Source: a virus
Reading direction: 5' to 3' (one strand)
DNA: 25,044 nt
IMG/VR virus record: IMGVR_UViG_3300047388_000243
Span: 1-25,044 of that record
Below the pieces are notes generated by a model. The model did not search any database, was not told the DNA's origin, and saw nothing but the letters and a program-made list of their open reading frames with translations. This document shows positions 16,005 through 23,377 of this stretch, piece by piece (position 1 is the stretch's first letter; every line of letters starts with the position of its first letter). Made by a program: the position numbers and the translations under genes.

Positions 16005-18049
16005 TGCGGCGGCCCGTGCGGCGGCATCTGCGCCTGCTGATTCTGCTGCTGCTGCGGCCCCTGCGGGGGACCGCCGTTGGGAGGCCCACCCTGCCCCGGA
16101 GGCGGCGCCTGCCCGCTCAACTGCATCTCGATGTTCTGCAACGTCGCCGCCATCGCCTGCTGCAAGATCGCGTCCGCGTCGTCCATGATGATCGTGCGCG
16201 GCATCTGGAGATCGTCCATGACCTCCTGCGCGATGACCCGCTTGTCAATGATCGCGCCCATCACCGGATCGCCGGAGAACAGCTTGATGAGGTTGACTAG
16301 GCGATCGAGCCGCTGCTGCCGCGTGACCGAGCGCGTAATGCCGTCGACGCGGAACTCCGCCTCCAGGTTCATCTTCGCCCAGCGTTCCTCCGCCGGCATC
16401 TGCGAGAACGCGATCAGAAGCTGCTGCGCCTGCGGCGAGTCCGAGAACATGTCGAGCAGTTTGGGATTCAGGTTCCCGCCGTCGAACTGGATCGAGAGTT
16501 CCCAGATCATCTGGATGAACGGCGAGAGCGAGTGCTCCTCCATGTACTGCCCGATGTCGGAGAACTGAGACTGCGAGGCGGAGGCCTTGATCTCGACCTC
16601 GGCCTTGGTCTTGCGCGTGGTCGTCTGGTTCTGCCCGGTCGTGAACTCGTTGACCGAAGTCGTCATCTCGTAGAAGCGTTGAAGCATCTCGAGAACCTGC
16701 ATGTCGGCAGGAGTAGGGCCTTCGGTGAGTTTGACTGGGGTGAAGATTTGCCGCTCGCCCTTGCGGGTGAAGATGCGCGCCGGGTCGACCTTCAGGTGCG
16801 AGCCGCCGAAGTCCTCGGAGTTACGCGCCGCGGAGGTGTCCGCTTCCACCATGCCCACCGACAGGCTGACCTTGTCCACGACCAGTTGCGTGACCCGGTC
16901 GATCTCCGCTTGCAGCGGCGAGCCTTGCATCAAGAACCCGTAGCCGTACAACTGATGCGGGTTCAACATGGACCGGAAATCTATGAAGGGGATCCGCTGG
17001 TGCCACCACGGGTTTTCCTGCGGCGGGCGTAGAAGCCACTGCTTGTCCACAAAGGTCGCAAAGCAATTCGGCCACAGCGTCACCCCCGTCGAAGGATCGG
17101 GAATGTCTCCCCAGATTTCGTAGACGTCGACTGTCATGTCCTCGTAGGCGAGGTAGCGTTCCCGGCGAATGACTGATGCAAACTGATCTAGCTTCCGGTC
17201 GCGTGATCCCGGCCGGATCTTGGCGACTTCGTCCGCGTTGTAGATCGCGGGCATGATCTCGACCCCAGTCGCCGGGTCGATCTGAGGCTTCGTCAATTTC
17301 CACAGGTCCGAGAGATGCCGCTTGGACCGATGGAACACGAAACGATTCTGCCCCGAAGGATCGAGCCAGAAGTCCGTCGGAATCACGGGCCGCATCTGGA
17401 GGCTCGAGACTTCCTTCATCCCGCGCTTCATCCGGTACTTGCCCTTGGAGAAGCCGTTGACCTGGCCGTCAGGACCGTAGGTCGGAGGCCCGGCCTGGTA
17501 GTCCGGGATCATCTGGGCCTTGAGCATCTTCTCTTGCGTGACCTTCATCGGCCCGTTACCGCAGATCAGCGCGTCCTTGATCGAGGTCTCGACCGGCTCG
17601 CGATACCGGCCGACGTGGAGTTTCTGCTGGATCGTCTTCATCGCGATGTCCTTCAGGTAATCCTGGGCTCGCGATGACGGGAGGATGTCGAACCAGCCCT
17701 CTTCCGAAAAGACGATCGAGACGATCTTGGAGGCGAGCGTGTCGACGTCGCGCTTGGACAAAGCGACGTGAACCTTGGACTGCCACGCAGCCTTGCCCTC
17801 GGTCTCGGTCGAGCCGTGGTACTGCGAGAACAGACGCATCCACTCCAACTCGTAGGGCTGCCGGTATCGTTCGCAGTCCTCGAGCAGTTGCGTGAACATC
17901 GCGACTTGCTGTCGCGGCTCGGTCGGCGGGATGCCGGGGTTGTTCAGTGTCGCGAAGCGGCCGTACTCGGCGGTGACGTCTTTCGACTGGATCGGAGTGT
18001 CGGTCGCGTCGGTGGTCCCGATCGCTAGCGTGTCCTTCGCGTTGGCCAT
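16001..18049 (-). CDS. Portal protein
   Basis: 682 residues from ATG 18049 (TAATG overlap with the previous stop). It has the usual length and look of portals from short-tailed phages: an N-terminal helical region LLEDCERYRQPYELEWMRLFSQ, then WQSKVHVALSKRDVDTLASKIVSIVF, mixed wing-domain sequence, and a long helical stem and crown region with QTTTRKTKAEVEIKASASQSQF and FYEMTTSVNEFTTG. The last about 50 residues are a Pro/Gln/Gly-rich tail (GQGGPPNGGPPQGP), probably disordered and perhaps projecting into the head. It forms the dodecameric DNA gate of the capsid and docks the terminase encoded two genes upstream. Confidence 0.88.
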   Translation of the reverse strand: MANAKDTLAIGTTDATDTPIQSKDVTAEYGRFATLNNPGIPPTEPRQQVAMFTQLLEDCERYRQPYELEWMRLFSQYHGSTETEGKAAWQSKVHVALSKRDVDTLASKIVSIVFSEEGWFDILPSSRAQDYLKDIAMKTIQQKLHVGRYREPVETSIKDALICGNGPMKVTQEKMLKAQMIPDYQAGPPTYGPDGQVNGFSKGKYRMKRGMKEVSSLQMRPVIPTDFWLDPSGQNRFVFHRSKRHLSDLWKLTKPQIDPATGVEIMPAIYNADEVAKIRPGSRDRKLDQFASVIRRERYLAYEDMTVDVYEIWGDIPDPSTGVTLWPNCFATFVDKQWLLRPPQENPWWHQRIPFIDFRSMLNPHQLYGYGFLMQGSPLQAEIDRVTQLVVDKVSLSVGMVEADTSAARNSEDFGGSHLKVDPARIFTRKGERQIFTPVKLTEGPTPADMQVLEMLQRFYEMTTSVNEFTTGQNQTTTRKTKAEVEIKASASQSQFSDIGQYMEEHSLSPFIQMIWELSIQFDGGNLNPKLLDMFSDSPQAQQLLIAFSQMPAEERWAKMNLEAEFRVDGITRSVTRQQRLDRLVNLIKLFSGDPVMGAIIDKRVIAQEVMDDLQMPRTIIMDDADAILQQAMAATLQNIEMQLSGQAPPPGQGGPPNGGPPQGPQQQQNQQAQMPPHGPPQ

Positions 18050-18372
18050 TAGGTCTTCAACCTCTGTTCCTGCTGCTGCCTGTCAAGCCGCTGCACGCGC
18101 ATCCGCCACGGCTCCTGCATCTCCAAGATGCGATAGACCGGGTAGAGGCGATCGCTCATCAACGCGAAGGTGCCAGGGGTGTGCTCGCCGCACCAGAACT
18201 CGACGGTGAAGATCGGGCGCCCGACGGGCGCGGAGTTGTCCATGTCGACCATGACGCCGCCGAGCGAGGGGTTGCCGCAGCGACGGCACGGAGGCAGAGC
18301 CGAGCGCGGCGTGTGGACATCGCTCATCGGCGAGAAGTATGAGGCGTCGGTCGTGCGCGTCGTGACGCTCAT
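18049..18372 (-). CDS. Small CxxC protein between terminase and portal
   Basis: 107 residues. ATG 18372 overlaps the large terminase stop (ATGA), and the gene ends in a TAATG overlap with the portal start. Residues about 29-32 form CRRC, and WCGEH follows about 30 residues later, giving a plausible four-ligand zinc site (C, C, C, H). The C-terminal 30 residues are helical and rich in Arg/Gln (RMRVQRLDRQQQEQRL). No family is recognised. The position is conserved in kind with small head-assembly genes; a structural zinc role is inferred from the cysteines only. Confidence 0.7.
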   Translation of the reverse strand: MSVTTRTTDASYFSPMSDVHTPRSALPPCRRCGNPSLGGVMVDMDNSAPVGRPIFTVEFWCGEHTPGTFALMSDRLYPVYRILEMQEPWRMRVQRLDRQQQEQRLKT

Positions 18373-19787
18373 CCGGTGTAACTCCCGAAGTAACTGGGCT
18401 GCGAGGTCGCCTGCGTGCGTTCGGCCGGCGTGGGGATGTAGCCTTCCTCGATCACCAGTTGCCCGACGTAGCGCGCCGTGTCGACCACGCGATCGTAGCC
18501 GGTGCCCTTGACCGGCAGCCGATCCATCAGGTTCGGCCCGTCCTTGTAGTAATACGCGCCCGCGTAGGCTTCGATCGACACGCGGCAGGATGCGTCCACG
18601 GCGAAGCGCGGGACGAGGCGCCCCTGCAACTTCACCGAGTCGCGCATCAACTTCCGCAGCACGTTCAACCCATCTTCGATGCGGGCCTTGCGGGACTCGA
18701 GCGCGGTGCCGAAGAAGGTCTCGACTTTCTCAACGTCGGTGGACGAGGCGGAGGCTGAGATCTGCTCGCCCGCGATATCACCGTAGTCCAGGTAGGTATA
18801 CCGCGGCCGATCTCGCCAGTGGTCGAGTTGAAGTGCCTGAGCCATCTGAATGAGCTCGTCGGTTGAGACGTTCTCAGGACACAGTTCCCGCAACTGGAGT
18901 AGCCGACCCGAGTGCGTGTACTGCCACCAGGTGACTGCGGGAGCCCTGTAACCGAAGTCCCACGACCGCAGAATGGGCAGCGATGGATCCTCGGATATGT
19001 CGGCGACGTGCCGGTCGTAATCCCAAGAGTCGCCAAAAACAGCTCGCCCTTCAACATCGAAGCCCACCTCACCTTCGAGGAAGACCTTGATCCAATTGAC
19101 GTCGTTCTTGTGCTGTCGCCGAAGCGCCTCGATATAGCCCTTGGGAAGATTCTGTCGGTTCTGTTCGGTGCGCCCCCGGAAGTATACGAAATCAGGATTC
19201 GATGCGTTCTGCCGCGCCGCCGGGCCGCGCTCGTAGTTCCAGGCCTTCTCGATGAAGTCCCGGTTGATCCAGTGCGACGAAGTCACACCACGGGCGTCGA
19301 TGTAGCCGCGGTAGTAGTACTCGCCGTTGATCTTCCCGTAGGGCGAGCGCAGGCGGTCGCAGAGGGTGGAGAAAATCTTCGGGTCGTCGAGTTCGTGCGC
19401 CTCCTGGATGAAGAAGGAACAAATCTCGAGCGAGCCGAACCGCTGGTAGTCGTCCGAGGGCATGACGACCAGTTGATGCCCGTTGGGGAATCGGAAGGCC
19501 TCGTCCTTGGCGCGCCACTCGGCAACCCCGGAGAGGATCTTCATGTAGTCGTCGACCAAAGCAAACCGCGCCCGCTTCTGGCTTTTGCGCGTCGCAACCG
19601 AGATCCCGTTGGGCATGCGGAGGCAGAGTTCTACCTGCTCGTTCTCGCAGGCGGTGGACTTGCCGGCACCCACGCCGCCGATCGGGCCTTTGACCATCCG
19701 CTCGGACCAGGCGGGTACTTCGTGAAACGCCTTCTGGTACTCGTTAGGCTTGTAGGACTCCCACGCGCCGCGACCGGGAACCTTCAC
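18369..19787 (-). CDS. terL: Terminase large subunit (packaging ATPase-nuclease)
   Basis: 472 residues from a GTG at 19787 that overlaps the preceding TGA (GTGA); the next in-frame ATG is residue 31, too close to the ATPase motif. Walker A is GGVGAGKS at 37-44. The Walker B region is ICSFFIQE at about 122-129, with the catalytic Glu129 but Gln where Asp or Glu is more usual. The RNase H-like nuclease half shows RSWDFG with D277, LDYGDIAG with D334 and D337, and GYDRVVDTARYV with D436, matching the Asp cluster of TerL nucleases. It powers DNA translocation through the portal and makes the headful or site-specific cut. Family assignment is firm. Confidence 0.93.
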   Translation of the reverse strand: MKVPGRGAWESYKPNEYQKAFHEVPAWSERMVKGPIGGVGAGKSTACENEQVELCLRMPNGISVATRKSQKRARFALVDDYMKILSGVAEWRAKDEAFRFPNGHQLVVMPSDDYQRFGSLEICSFFIQEAHELDDPKIFSTLCDRLRSPYGKINGEYYYRGYIDARGVTSSHWINRDFIEKAWNYERGPAARQNASNPDFVYFRGRTEQNRQNLPKGYIEALRRQHKNDVNWIKVFLEGEVGFDVEGRAVFGDSWDYDRHVADISEDPSLPILRSWDFGYRAPAVTWWQYTHSGRLLQLRELCPENVSTDELIQMAQALQLDHWRDRPRYTYLDYGDIAGEQISASASSTDVEKVETFFGTALESRKARIEDGLNVLRKLMRDSVKLQGRLVPRFAVDASCRVSIEAYAGAYYYKDGPNLMDRLPVKGTGYDRVVDTARYVGQLVIEEGYIPTPAERTQATSQPSYFGSYTG

Positions 19788-20296
19788 GAAAACGGCCTGA
19801 TCGACGCGGGCGATGGCGGCTTGTCTGGCGTTCTGGGCGTAGGCGACTGAGCCCGGTGGAGCTCGGAAGAAGGAATCTCGGGGGCGTGCTGGGCATTCAG
19901 TTCGCGCAACTCGTCGAGGGAAGTGCGCTGCGTCAGGTTCGCGGCGATCATCGGCTTGGCCGGCTCGGGCAGAACCTTCTGCCGCGGCGCCTGCTCGACC
20001 TCGATCGGCGCGGCCTCCTGCTTCTCCGGCGGCGGCAGGTTCAGATGGGACGTATACGTCGGCGCGTTGTTCAGGTTGACGGTCACGCCGGGACCTTTCG
20101 TCGGACGGATCCAGTCGAGGAGCGTTTTAGCCGCCGATACTCTCGCGACCTCGTTCTCGCCCTTCTCCAGGATCTCGACCAACTTGCGCGTAACGACGTC
20201 GCCGATGGTCGCGACGAACTTGTCCTGTGCGTCTCCCGCTTTCTCCAGGTGAGTTTTTTCAGCGGGAGGGAGTTGGGCCTTGACTTGCGCTCCCAT
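19784..20296 (-). CDS. Putative terminase small subunit
   Basis: 170 residues from ATG 20296. Residues about 20-65 are helical (AQDKFVATIGDVVTRKLVEILEKGENEVARVSAAKTLLDWI), consistent with a DNA-binding or oligomerisation bundle. Residues 70-170 are Pro/Glu/Ala-rich and probably disordered. It is the first late gene, directly upstream of and coupled to terL, the usual place of the small subunit, which recognises phage DNA and stimulates the large subunit. No clear Shine-Dalgarno is present, while a TAACAT lies 9 nt upstream, so translation could be leaderless. Assignment is from position and size rather than a diagnostic motif. Confidence 0.62.
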   Translation of the reverse strand: MGAQVKAQLPPAEKTHLEKAGDAQDKFVATIGDVVTRKLVEILEKGENEVARVSAAKTLLDWIRPTKGPGVTVNLNNAPTYTSHLNLPPPEKQEAAPIEVEQAPRQKVLPEPAKPMIAANLTQRTSLDELRELNAQHAPEIPSSELHRAQSPTPRTPDKPPSPASIRPFS

Positions 20297-20308
20297 CGGG
20301 CGTAGATG
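20280..20308 (+). promoter_or_regulatory. Candidate early rightward promoter
   Basis: TTGACT (20280-20285), 17-nt spacer, TAGATG (20303-20308). The -35 matches the bacterial consensus at five of six positions. The predicted start near 20315 precedes a GGAGGG ribosome site (20325-20330) and the ATG at 20335. The last spacer bases plus the -10 read GGCGTAGAT, the same nine bases as in the candidate promoter at 23967-23995. Its -10 overlaps that of the opposed promoter. Confidence 0.55.
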
Positions 20309-20335
20309 TTAGCGCAGTTTCTCTGGAGGGAACAA
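20297..20335 (-). promoter_or_regulatory. Candidate late promoter (leaderless) for the leftward operon
   Basis: Reading leftward: TTGTTC (20335-20330), an 18-nt spacer, then TAACAT (20311-20306), 9 nt before the ATG at 20296. The -10 fits TANNNT and the -35 begins TTG. The expected transcription start would fall on or next to the start codon, and no Shine-Dalgarno is visible. This is motif inspection only; late genes may instead use a phage-modified polymerase. Confidence 0.4.
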
Positions 20336-20586
20336 TGAGCAATACCGTCAAGGACGCGGAATCTTTTCTTTTCGCGATCAAGACCTCGACCGACTTCCAG
20401 TTCGATGGTGACGCCGTCGAGTGGCTGGAGGGCCTCGAGGAGCGCATGTTCGCGCTGCTCGACAGCCGCGGCATCCACGGCCGCGAGCGCGACAGGATCA
20501 TCCTGTACGACGGGATGCTGAAGGGCGTAATCCTGAAACTCCGCAAGCCGGTCGTCGAGGCCGAGAAGAACCTGAAGGAGCACTGA
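20335..20586 (+). CDS. Small early protein, unknown
   Basis: 83 residues from ATG 20335 with GGAGGG 4 nt upstream. It is soluble, charged and mostly helical (DAVEWLEGLEERMFALLDSRG, IILYDGMLKGVILKLRK). No Cys, motif or membrane segment is seen. It is the first gene of the rightward transcript, 38 bp from the divergent terminase start. First early genes of phages are often host-takeover or anti-defence proteins, but nothing in this sequence identifies such a role. Confidence 0.75.
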   Translation: MSNTVKDAESFLFAIKTSTDFQFDGDAVEWLEGLEERMFALLDSRGIHGRERDRIILYDGMLKGVILKLRKPVVEAEKNLKEH

Positions 20587-20587
20587 G

Positions 20588-20806
20588 ATGGAAGCCAAGG
20601 ACATGAAGCTGGACGCGATTCCGATCGAGTATCGCTACATCGTGCTGGCCGTGCAGGAACTCACCGCCGAGATCCGGGCCTTCCGGGAAGCCTGGCAGGC
20701 CAGCCCGCATCAGGACTTGGGCGCGATTATGCTCGCCAACCTGAAGGCCCAGATGTCGGGAGGGATTCTGCCGGCCACCGGGCCGCTGATCAAGCCGGGG
20801 CACTAG
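20588..20806 (+). CDS. Small early protein, unknown
   Basis: 72 residues, starting one base after the previous stop, with AAGGAG 7 nt upstream inside the preceding gene. Helical and acidic at the start (IEYRYIVLAVQELTAEIRAFREAW), with a Gly/Pro-rich tail. No recognised domain. Co-transcribed with the gene before it; followed by 91 nt of non-coding DNA with strong inverted complementarity. Confidence 0.72.
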   Translation: MEAKDMKLDAIPIEYRYIVLAVQELTAEIRAFREAWQASPHQDLGAIMLANLKAQMSGGILPATGPLIKPGH

Positions 20807-20897
20807 AGCCTCTTGGTGAGCCCCTTTGGGTCGGCGGCCCCTACCCTCCCTCCAGAGGCCCGGCCGTTTACTCCGAGGGGCTCTTCTGGAGGCTTCG
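20807..20897 (+). promoter_or_regulatory. Structured leader with possible pseudoknot over the ribosome site
   Basis: Two perfect 8-bp complementary pairs interlock: GAGCCCCT (20818-20825) with AGGGGCTC (20876-20883), and CCTCCAGA (20849-20856) with TCTGGAGG (20885-20892). The second pair includes GGAGG (20888-20892), the Shine-Dalgarno of the gene at 20898. The order of arms is that of an H-type pseudoknot, which would hide the ribosome site. No U-tract follows, so it is not a simple terminator. Confidence 0.42.
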
Positions 20898-21035
20898 ATG
20901 CGTAGGCTGATCTGCTGGATCGTAGGGCACAAAATGGGGATCCCCACCTTCGCCGGGAAGGTGCTCCGGTGCCGGCGCTGCGGAGGCGAGTGGGGAGCCG
21001 GCGATGCTGAAATCCCAACCAGGTGGCACAAGTGA
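20898..21035 (+). CDS. 45-residue CxxC protein, DUF1660-like
   Basis: Starts at ATG 20898, 5 nt after GGAGG; a longer frame from 20826 has no ribosome site and reads as Arg/Leu-rich noise. The sequence MRRLICWIVGHKMGIP followed by CRRCGGEW is the layout of the small phage and prophage DUF1660 proteins: a short hydrophobic, basic N-terminus with GHK, then one CxxC knuckle (about residues 26-29). With Cys6 and His11 this could bind one zinc. Its stop overlaps the next start (GTGA). Function of the family is not known to me. Confidence 0.72.
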   Translation: MRRLICWIVGHKMGIPTFAGKVLRCRRCGGEWGAGDAEIPTRWHK

Positions 21036-21346
21036 GACGTGCCTGCCGGAAGGACGAGTATCACCAGGCCTGCGGACTGTTCTTCCGCAATCTGGGATGG
21101 TCCGGGCTCGACCTGTCGATGGTCGGCGACGGATGCCCGGACTGGCTGTTTGCCCAAGGCTTGTTCGCCTTCATGGTCGAGGTCAAGACACCGAAGGCCC
21201 GCAACAGCGAGACCGACAAGGACGGCATGCGGGATTCCCAACTTGAGTTCCACGCCAAATGGGGCGGCCGCATCTACGTCGCGAAGTCGGTCGACGACTT
21301 CTGGAAAATCTACCGGGCGGTAGAGGCATCAAAACGGGAGGTATGA
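21032..21346 (+). CDS. VRR-NUC-type PD-(D/E)xK nuclease
   Basis: 104 residues from GTG 21032 (overlapping the previous TGA as GTGA, with AGGTGG 5 nt upstream); a GTG at 21023 would add three residues. The core reads GDGCPDWLF (P36-D37), then FMVEVKTPK (E50, K52), then a downstream DSQLEFHAKWGGRIYVAKS. This is the compact PD-ExK fold of stand-alone VRR-NUC nucleases, a family related to Holliday-junction resolvases and found in many phages. It probably cuts branched DNA during replication or before packaging. The catalytic residues are all present, so it should be active; exact substrate is unknown. Confidence 0.85.
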   Translation: MRRACRKDEYHQACGLFFRNLGWSGLDLSMVGDGCPDWLFAQGLFAFMVEVKTPKARNSETDKDGMRDSQLEFHAKWGGRIYVAKSVDDFWKIYRAVEASKREV

Positions 21347-21347
21347 G

Positions 21348-21689
21348 ATGAACGAGGATCGCAGGAAAGCCTTCATGCATCGGATCAATCAACTCGTCGG
21401 GGACCATGTGCGCGGCGGCTACATGATGAACGTTCACCAGCGGGCCGACATCGGCAGTCGGATCCTGTCGGCGCTCGAGGATGCGTACCAGATGGGCAAG
21501 ACCGAAGGCTACTCGACAGGGATATCCGACGGCGCCAAGAGTGTCGTGGCGCACACATTCCGTAGGGTGTCTGCTGAGCGGGAGCCGCAGAACCTCGACC
21601 CGCGTGAATGCCCGTACGATCACACGAAACTGGCAGAGTCGACCGCTCCCGAGCGCGCCGCCGAGCGCATCGACCCGCAAGAGCCGTGA
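21348..21689 (+). CDS. Hypothetical early protein
   Basis: 113 residues from ATG 21348, one base after the previous stop, with GGGAGGT 5 nt upstream. The first 75 residues look globular and helical (RKAFMHRINQLVGDHVRGGYMMNVHQRADIGSRILSALEDAYQ is the start of it). The last about 40 residues are charged, Pro/Glu-rich and probably disordered, with one CPYDH. No family recognised. It is part of the replication-side operon between two probable nucleic-acid-linked genes. Confidence 0.73.
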   Translation: MNEDRRKAFMHRINQLVGDHVRGGYMMNVHQRADIGSRILSALEDAYQMGKTEGYSTGISDGAKSVVAHTFRRVSAEREPQNLDPRECPYDHTKLAESTAPERAAERIDPQEP

Positions 21690-21706
21690 GCAAAGGAGTG
21701 CTGAAC

Positions 21707-21874
21707 ATGGAATCTTCGCCGAAGGTACAATGCGTGCATGAGACACCCGCGGGGCCAGTCGTGCTGGTGAAGTGTCGCCGCCGGCAGTGCCGAAAAGAGT
21801 TCGTCAAGAACCGGCCGTGGCAGCGGTTCTGCTCCCGAGACTGTCAGCAGCGGTTCCACGGGCGGCTGAAGTGA
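21707..21874 (+). CDS. 55-residue zinc-ribbon protein
   Basis: ATG 21707 follows AAGGAG with 8-nt spacing; the longer frame from 21608 overlaps the previous gene and is Arg-rich, so I reject that start. Cysteines are placed as VKCRRRQC (about 25-30), then FCSRDC (about 44-48) followed by QQRFHGRLK. That is a four-Cys treble-clef or ribbon of the kind seen in small MYM/FCS-like DNA-binding zinc fingers. The chain is strongly basic, suiting nucleic-acid binding. Its TGA overlaps the next GTG. Function unknown beyond probable zinc and DNA or RNA contact. Confidence 0.7.
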   Translation: MESSPKVQCVHETPAGPVVLVKCRRRQCRKEFVKNRPWQRFCSRDCQQRFHGRLK

Positions 21875-22293
21875 CACCCGCAGAAGCCGAGAAGATCATC
21901 GACGAGCAGGGCATCGGCTCGCTCATCATCACGCTCTACCCCGCGTCGGACCCAAAGCGCATCGCCCTGTTGCGCCTTCTCAACGCCTGTGAGAGAGCCA
22001 ACAACGCCGTCGACTGGTGTGGTCAGTTCCTCTCCCGATTCTTGGTCGAACCCAACGAATACCTAGCCGACGAAGTGTTGTGCGAAGAAGCCGAGCGTCT
22101 CGCCGGAAACCTTCAAGTCCTCGCGCAAGAGCTCAGAAAATCGCTGCCTGTGCTGTCGAAAAGGGGTGACGACCGTGTCGAAGGAAGACCAGTTCGACTT
22201 CGCGGCGAAGGTCAGGCGCCAGATCGAGAAGGCGAAAAACGCCCCGAAGGTCGAGACCCCGAACTCGACGACTGGCGCGACGTCCCCTTCTGA
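21871..22293 (+). CDS. Hypothetical early protein with long 3' overlap
   Basis: 140 residues if started at GTG 21871 (GTGA overlap with the previous stop). Residues 1-95 are convincing: an acidic helical domain with IIDEQGIGSLIITLYPASDP, LLRLLNACERANNAVDWCGQ and EVLCEEAERLAGNLQVLAQELRKSL. The last about 40 residues (from 22166 on) are Arg/Glu/Gly/Pro-rich and lie over the start of the ATPase gene in another frame. Either the overlap is real or a lost stop or indel has extended the frame. No family recognised. Confidence 0.62.
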   Translation: MTPAEAEKIIDEQGIGSLIITLYPASDPKRIALLRLLNACERANNAVDWCGQFLSRFLVEPNEYLADEVLCEEAERLAGNLQVLAQELRKSLPVLSKRGDDRVEGRPVRLRGEGQAPDREGEKRPEGRDPELDDWRDVPF

Positions 22294-23377
22294 CCAGGAG
22301 CCCTGGTCCCTGTCGACCGATCAGGTCATCGCGACGATGGCCCTCGTCGGAGACCCGGTTCCTACAGGCTGCCCCTTCATCGACCGCGAACTCCGCCACG
22401 AAGGCATCCCGGCCGGCAAACTGATCCTCGTCTGTGGCCCGCCACAGTCCGGCAAGTCCCTCCTGCTTGCCCAGTCCATGCTCCATATGGCCAAGACCAA
22501 CCCCGTCTACACCCTCATGGCCGACGCCGGATGGCACGACGTCTCCGTCTCCATCGCCTCAATGGTCGGGCTCGACCGAACCAAAGTCGAGCGCAAGCCT
22601 TCAGAGATGGCCCAGGAAGCCAAAACGCTACTCGCCGAGGTCACACTGACCCATGTCAACCCCGAGCATCCTGAAGCCACCCTGAAGCGATTCTTCGACT
22701 ACGTCACCGAAACCTGCCCCAAAACCGAGACCCCAGTCGTCTTCGTCGACTCCGCGCAGGTCATCCGCCACGGCCTCGGAGATCCGCCAGAGGACAAGAC
22801 CGTCCCAGAGATCATCGGCGCCATGTGCCGCACCTTCGCCATCCGCCGACGCGCCATCGTCTTCCTCTCGTCCAAGGCCAACCGAGCCTCCTGGAAGTAC
22901 CGCCGCAAAGACGAAAACACCGTCCCACTCGCAGGATCCATGGGCGGCGACTTCGAGTACACCGCCGACCTCGTCCTCTTCCTTTCCCTCCCCGACAAGA
23001 AGACAGGCTTCATCCGACTCGAGTGGGCCAAAAACCGCCTCGGTAAACCACACCCCCAAGACGTCACCCTCCGATACGATCAATTTACCTGCTCCCTCCT
23101 CGAAGTCGACGAAGCCGAAATCGACTCCGCCTCAGCCACCGAAAATAATAATCGCCTCGGCCCAATTAAATTAAAAATCCGCGCCGCCCTAAAAGGCCAA
23201 CCACCCCTCTCCAAAAACGCCATCTGCGAACTCGTCAAAGGCAAGCGCACAGACAAATTCGAAGCCATCTCCGCCCTGGTCGACGAAAAAAAACTCGACG
23301 TCTACCCAGCACCCTCCGGCCGCGGCATGCTCTACAAGCTCATAAGCCGCGAGCCAGAGGAGGGAACTTCAAACTGA
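22175..23377 (+). CDS. RecA-fold ATPase with C-terminal winged helix (replication or recombination)
   Basis: 400 residues from GTG 22175, which has AAAAGGGG about 8 nt upstream; GTG 22166 is in frame but abuts that site. A charged N-terminal stretch is followed by Walker A GPPQSGKS (88-95) and Walker B VVFVDSAQ (about 188-194, D192). A Ser/Lys motif follows (VFLSSKANRASWKYR) and then FEYTADLVLFLSLP, like the sensor and last-strand elements of RepA, DnaB-C and Sak4-like RecA-fold ATPases. Residues about 330-395 (LSKNAICELVKGKRTDKFEAIS then RGMLYKLI) look like a winged helix. It could be the replicative helicase or a recombinase; the two cannot be separated by eye. It sits directly upstream of the origin-like region. 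Near 23140-23180 base composition becomes AT-rich. Confidence 0.82.
   Translation: MSKEDQFDFAAKVRRQIEKAKNAPKVETPNSTTGATSPSDQEPWSLSTDQVIATMALVGDPVPTGCPFIDRELRHEGIPAGKLILVCGPPQSGKSLLLAQSMLHMAKTNPVYTLMADAGWHDVSVSIASMVGLDRTKVERKPSEMAQEAKTLLAEVTLTHVNPEHPEATLKRFFDYVTETCPKTETPVVFVDSAQVIRHGLGDPPEDKTVPEIIGAMCRTFAIRRRAIVFLSSKANRASWKYRRKDENTVPLAGSMGGDFEYTADLVLFLSLPDKKTGFIRLEWAKNRLGKPHPQDVTLRYDQFTCSLLEVDEAEIDSASATENNNRLGPIKLKIRAALKGQPPLSKNAICELVKGKRTDKFEAISALVDEKKLDVYPAPSGRGMLYKLISREPEEGTSN

Noticed and set aside
18912-19850. 312-codon plus-strand frame opposite the large terminase
   Set aside because: Shadow of a gene with clear ATPase and nuclease motifs.
20498-21253. 251-codon minus-strand frame
   Set aside because: Lies opposite four plus-strand genes with good ribosome sites; no ribosome site or domain of its own.
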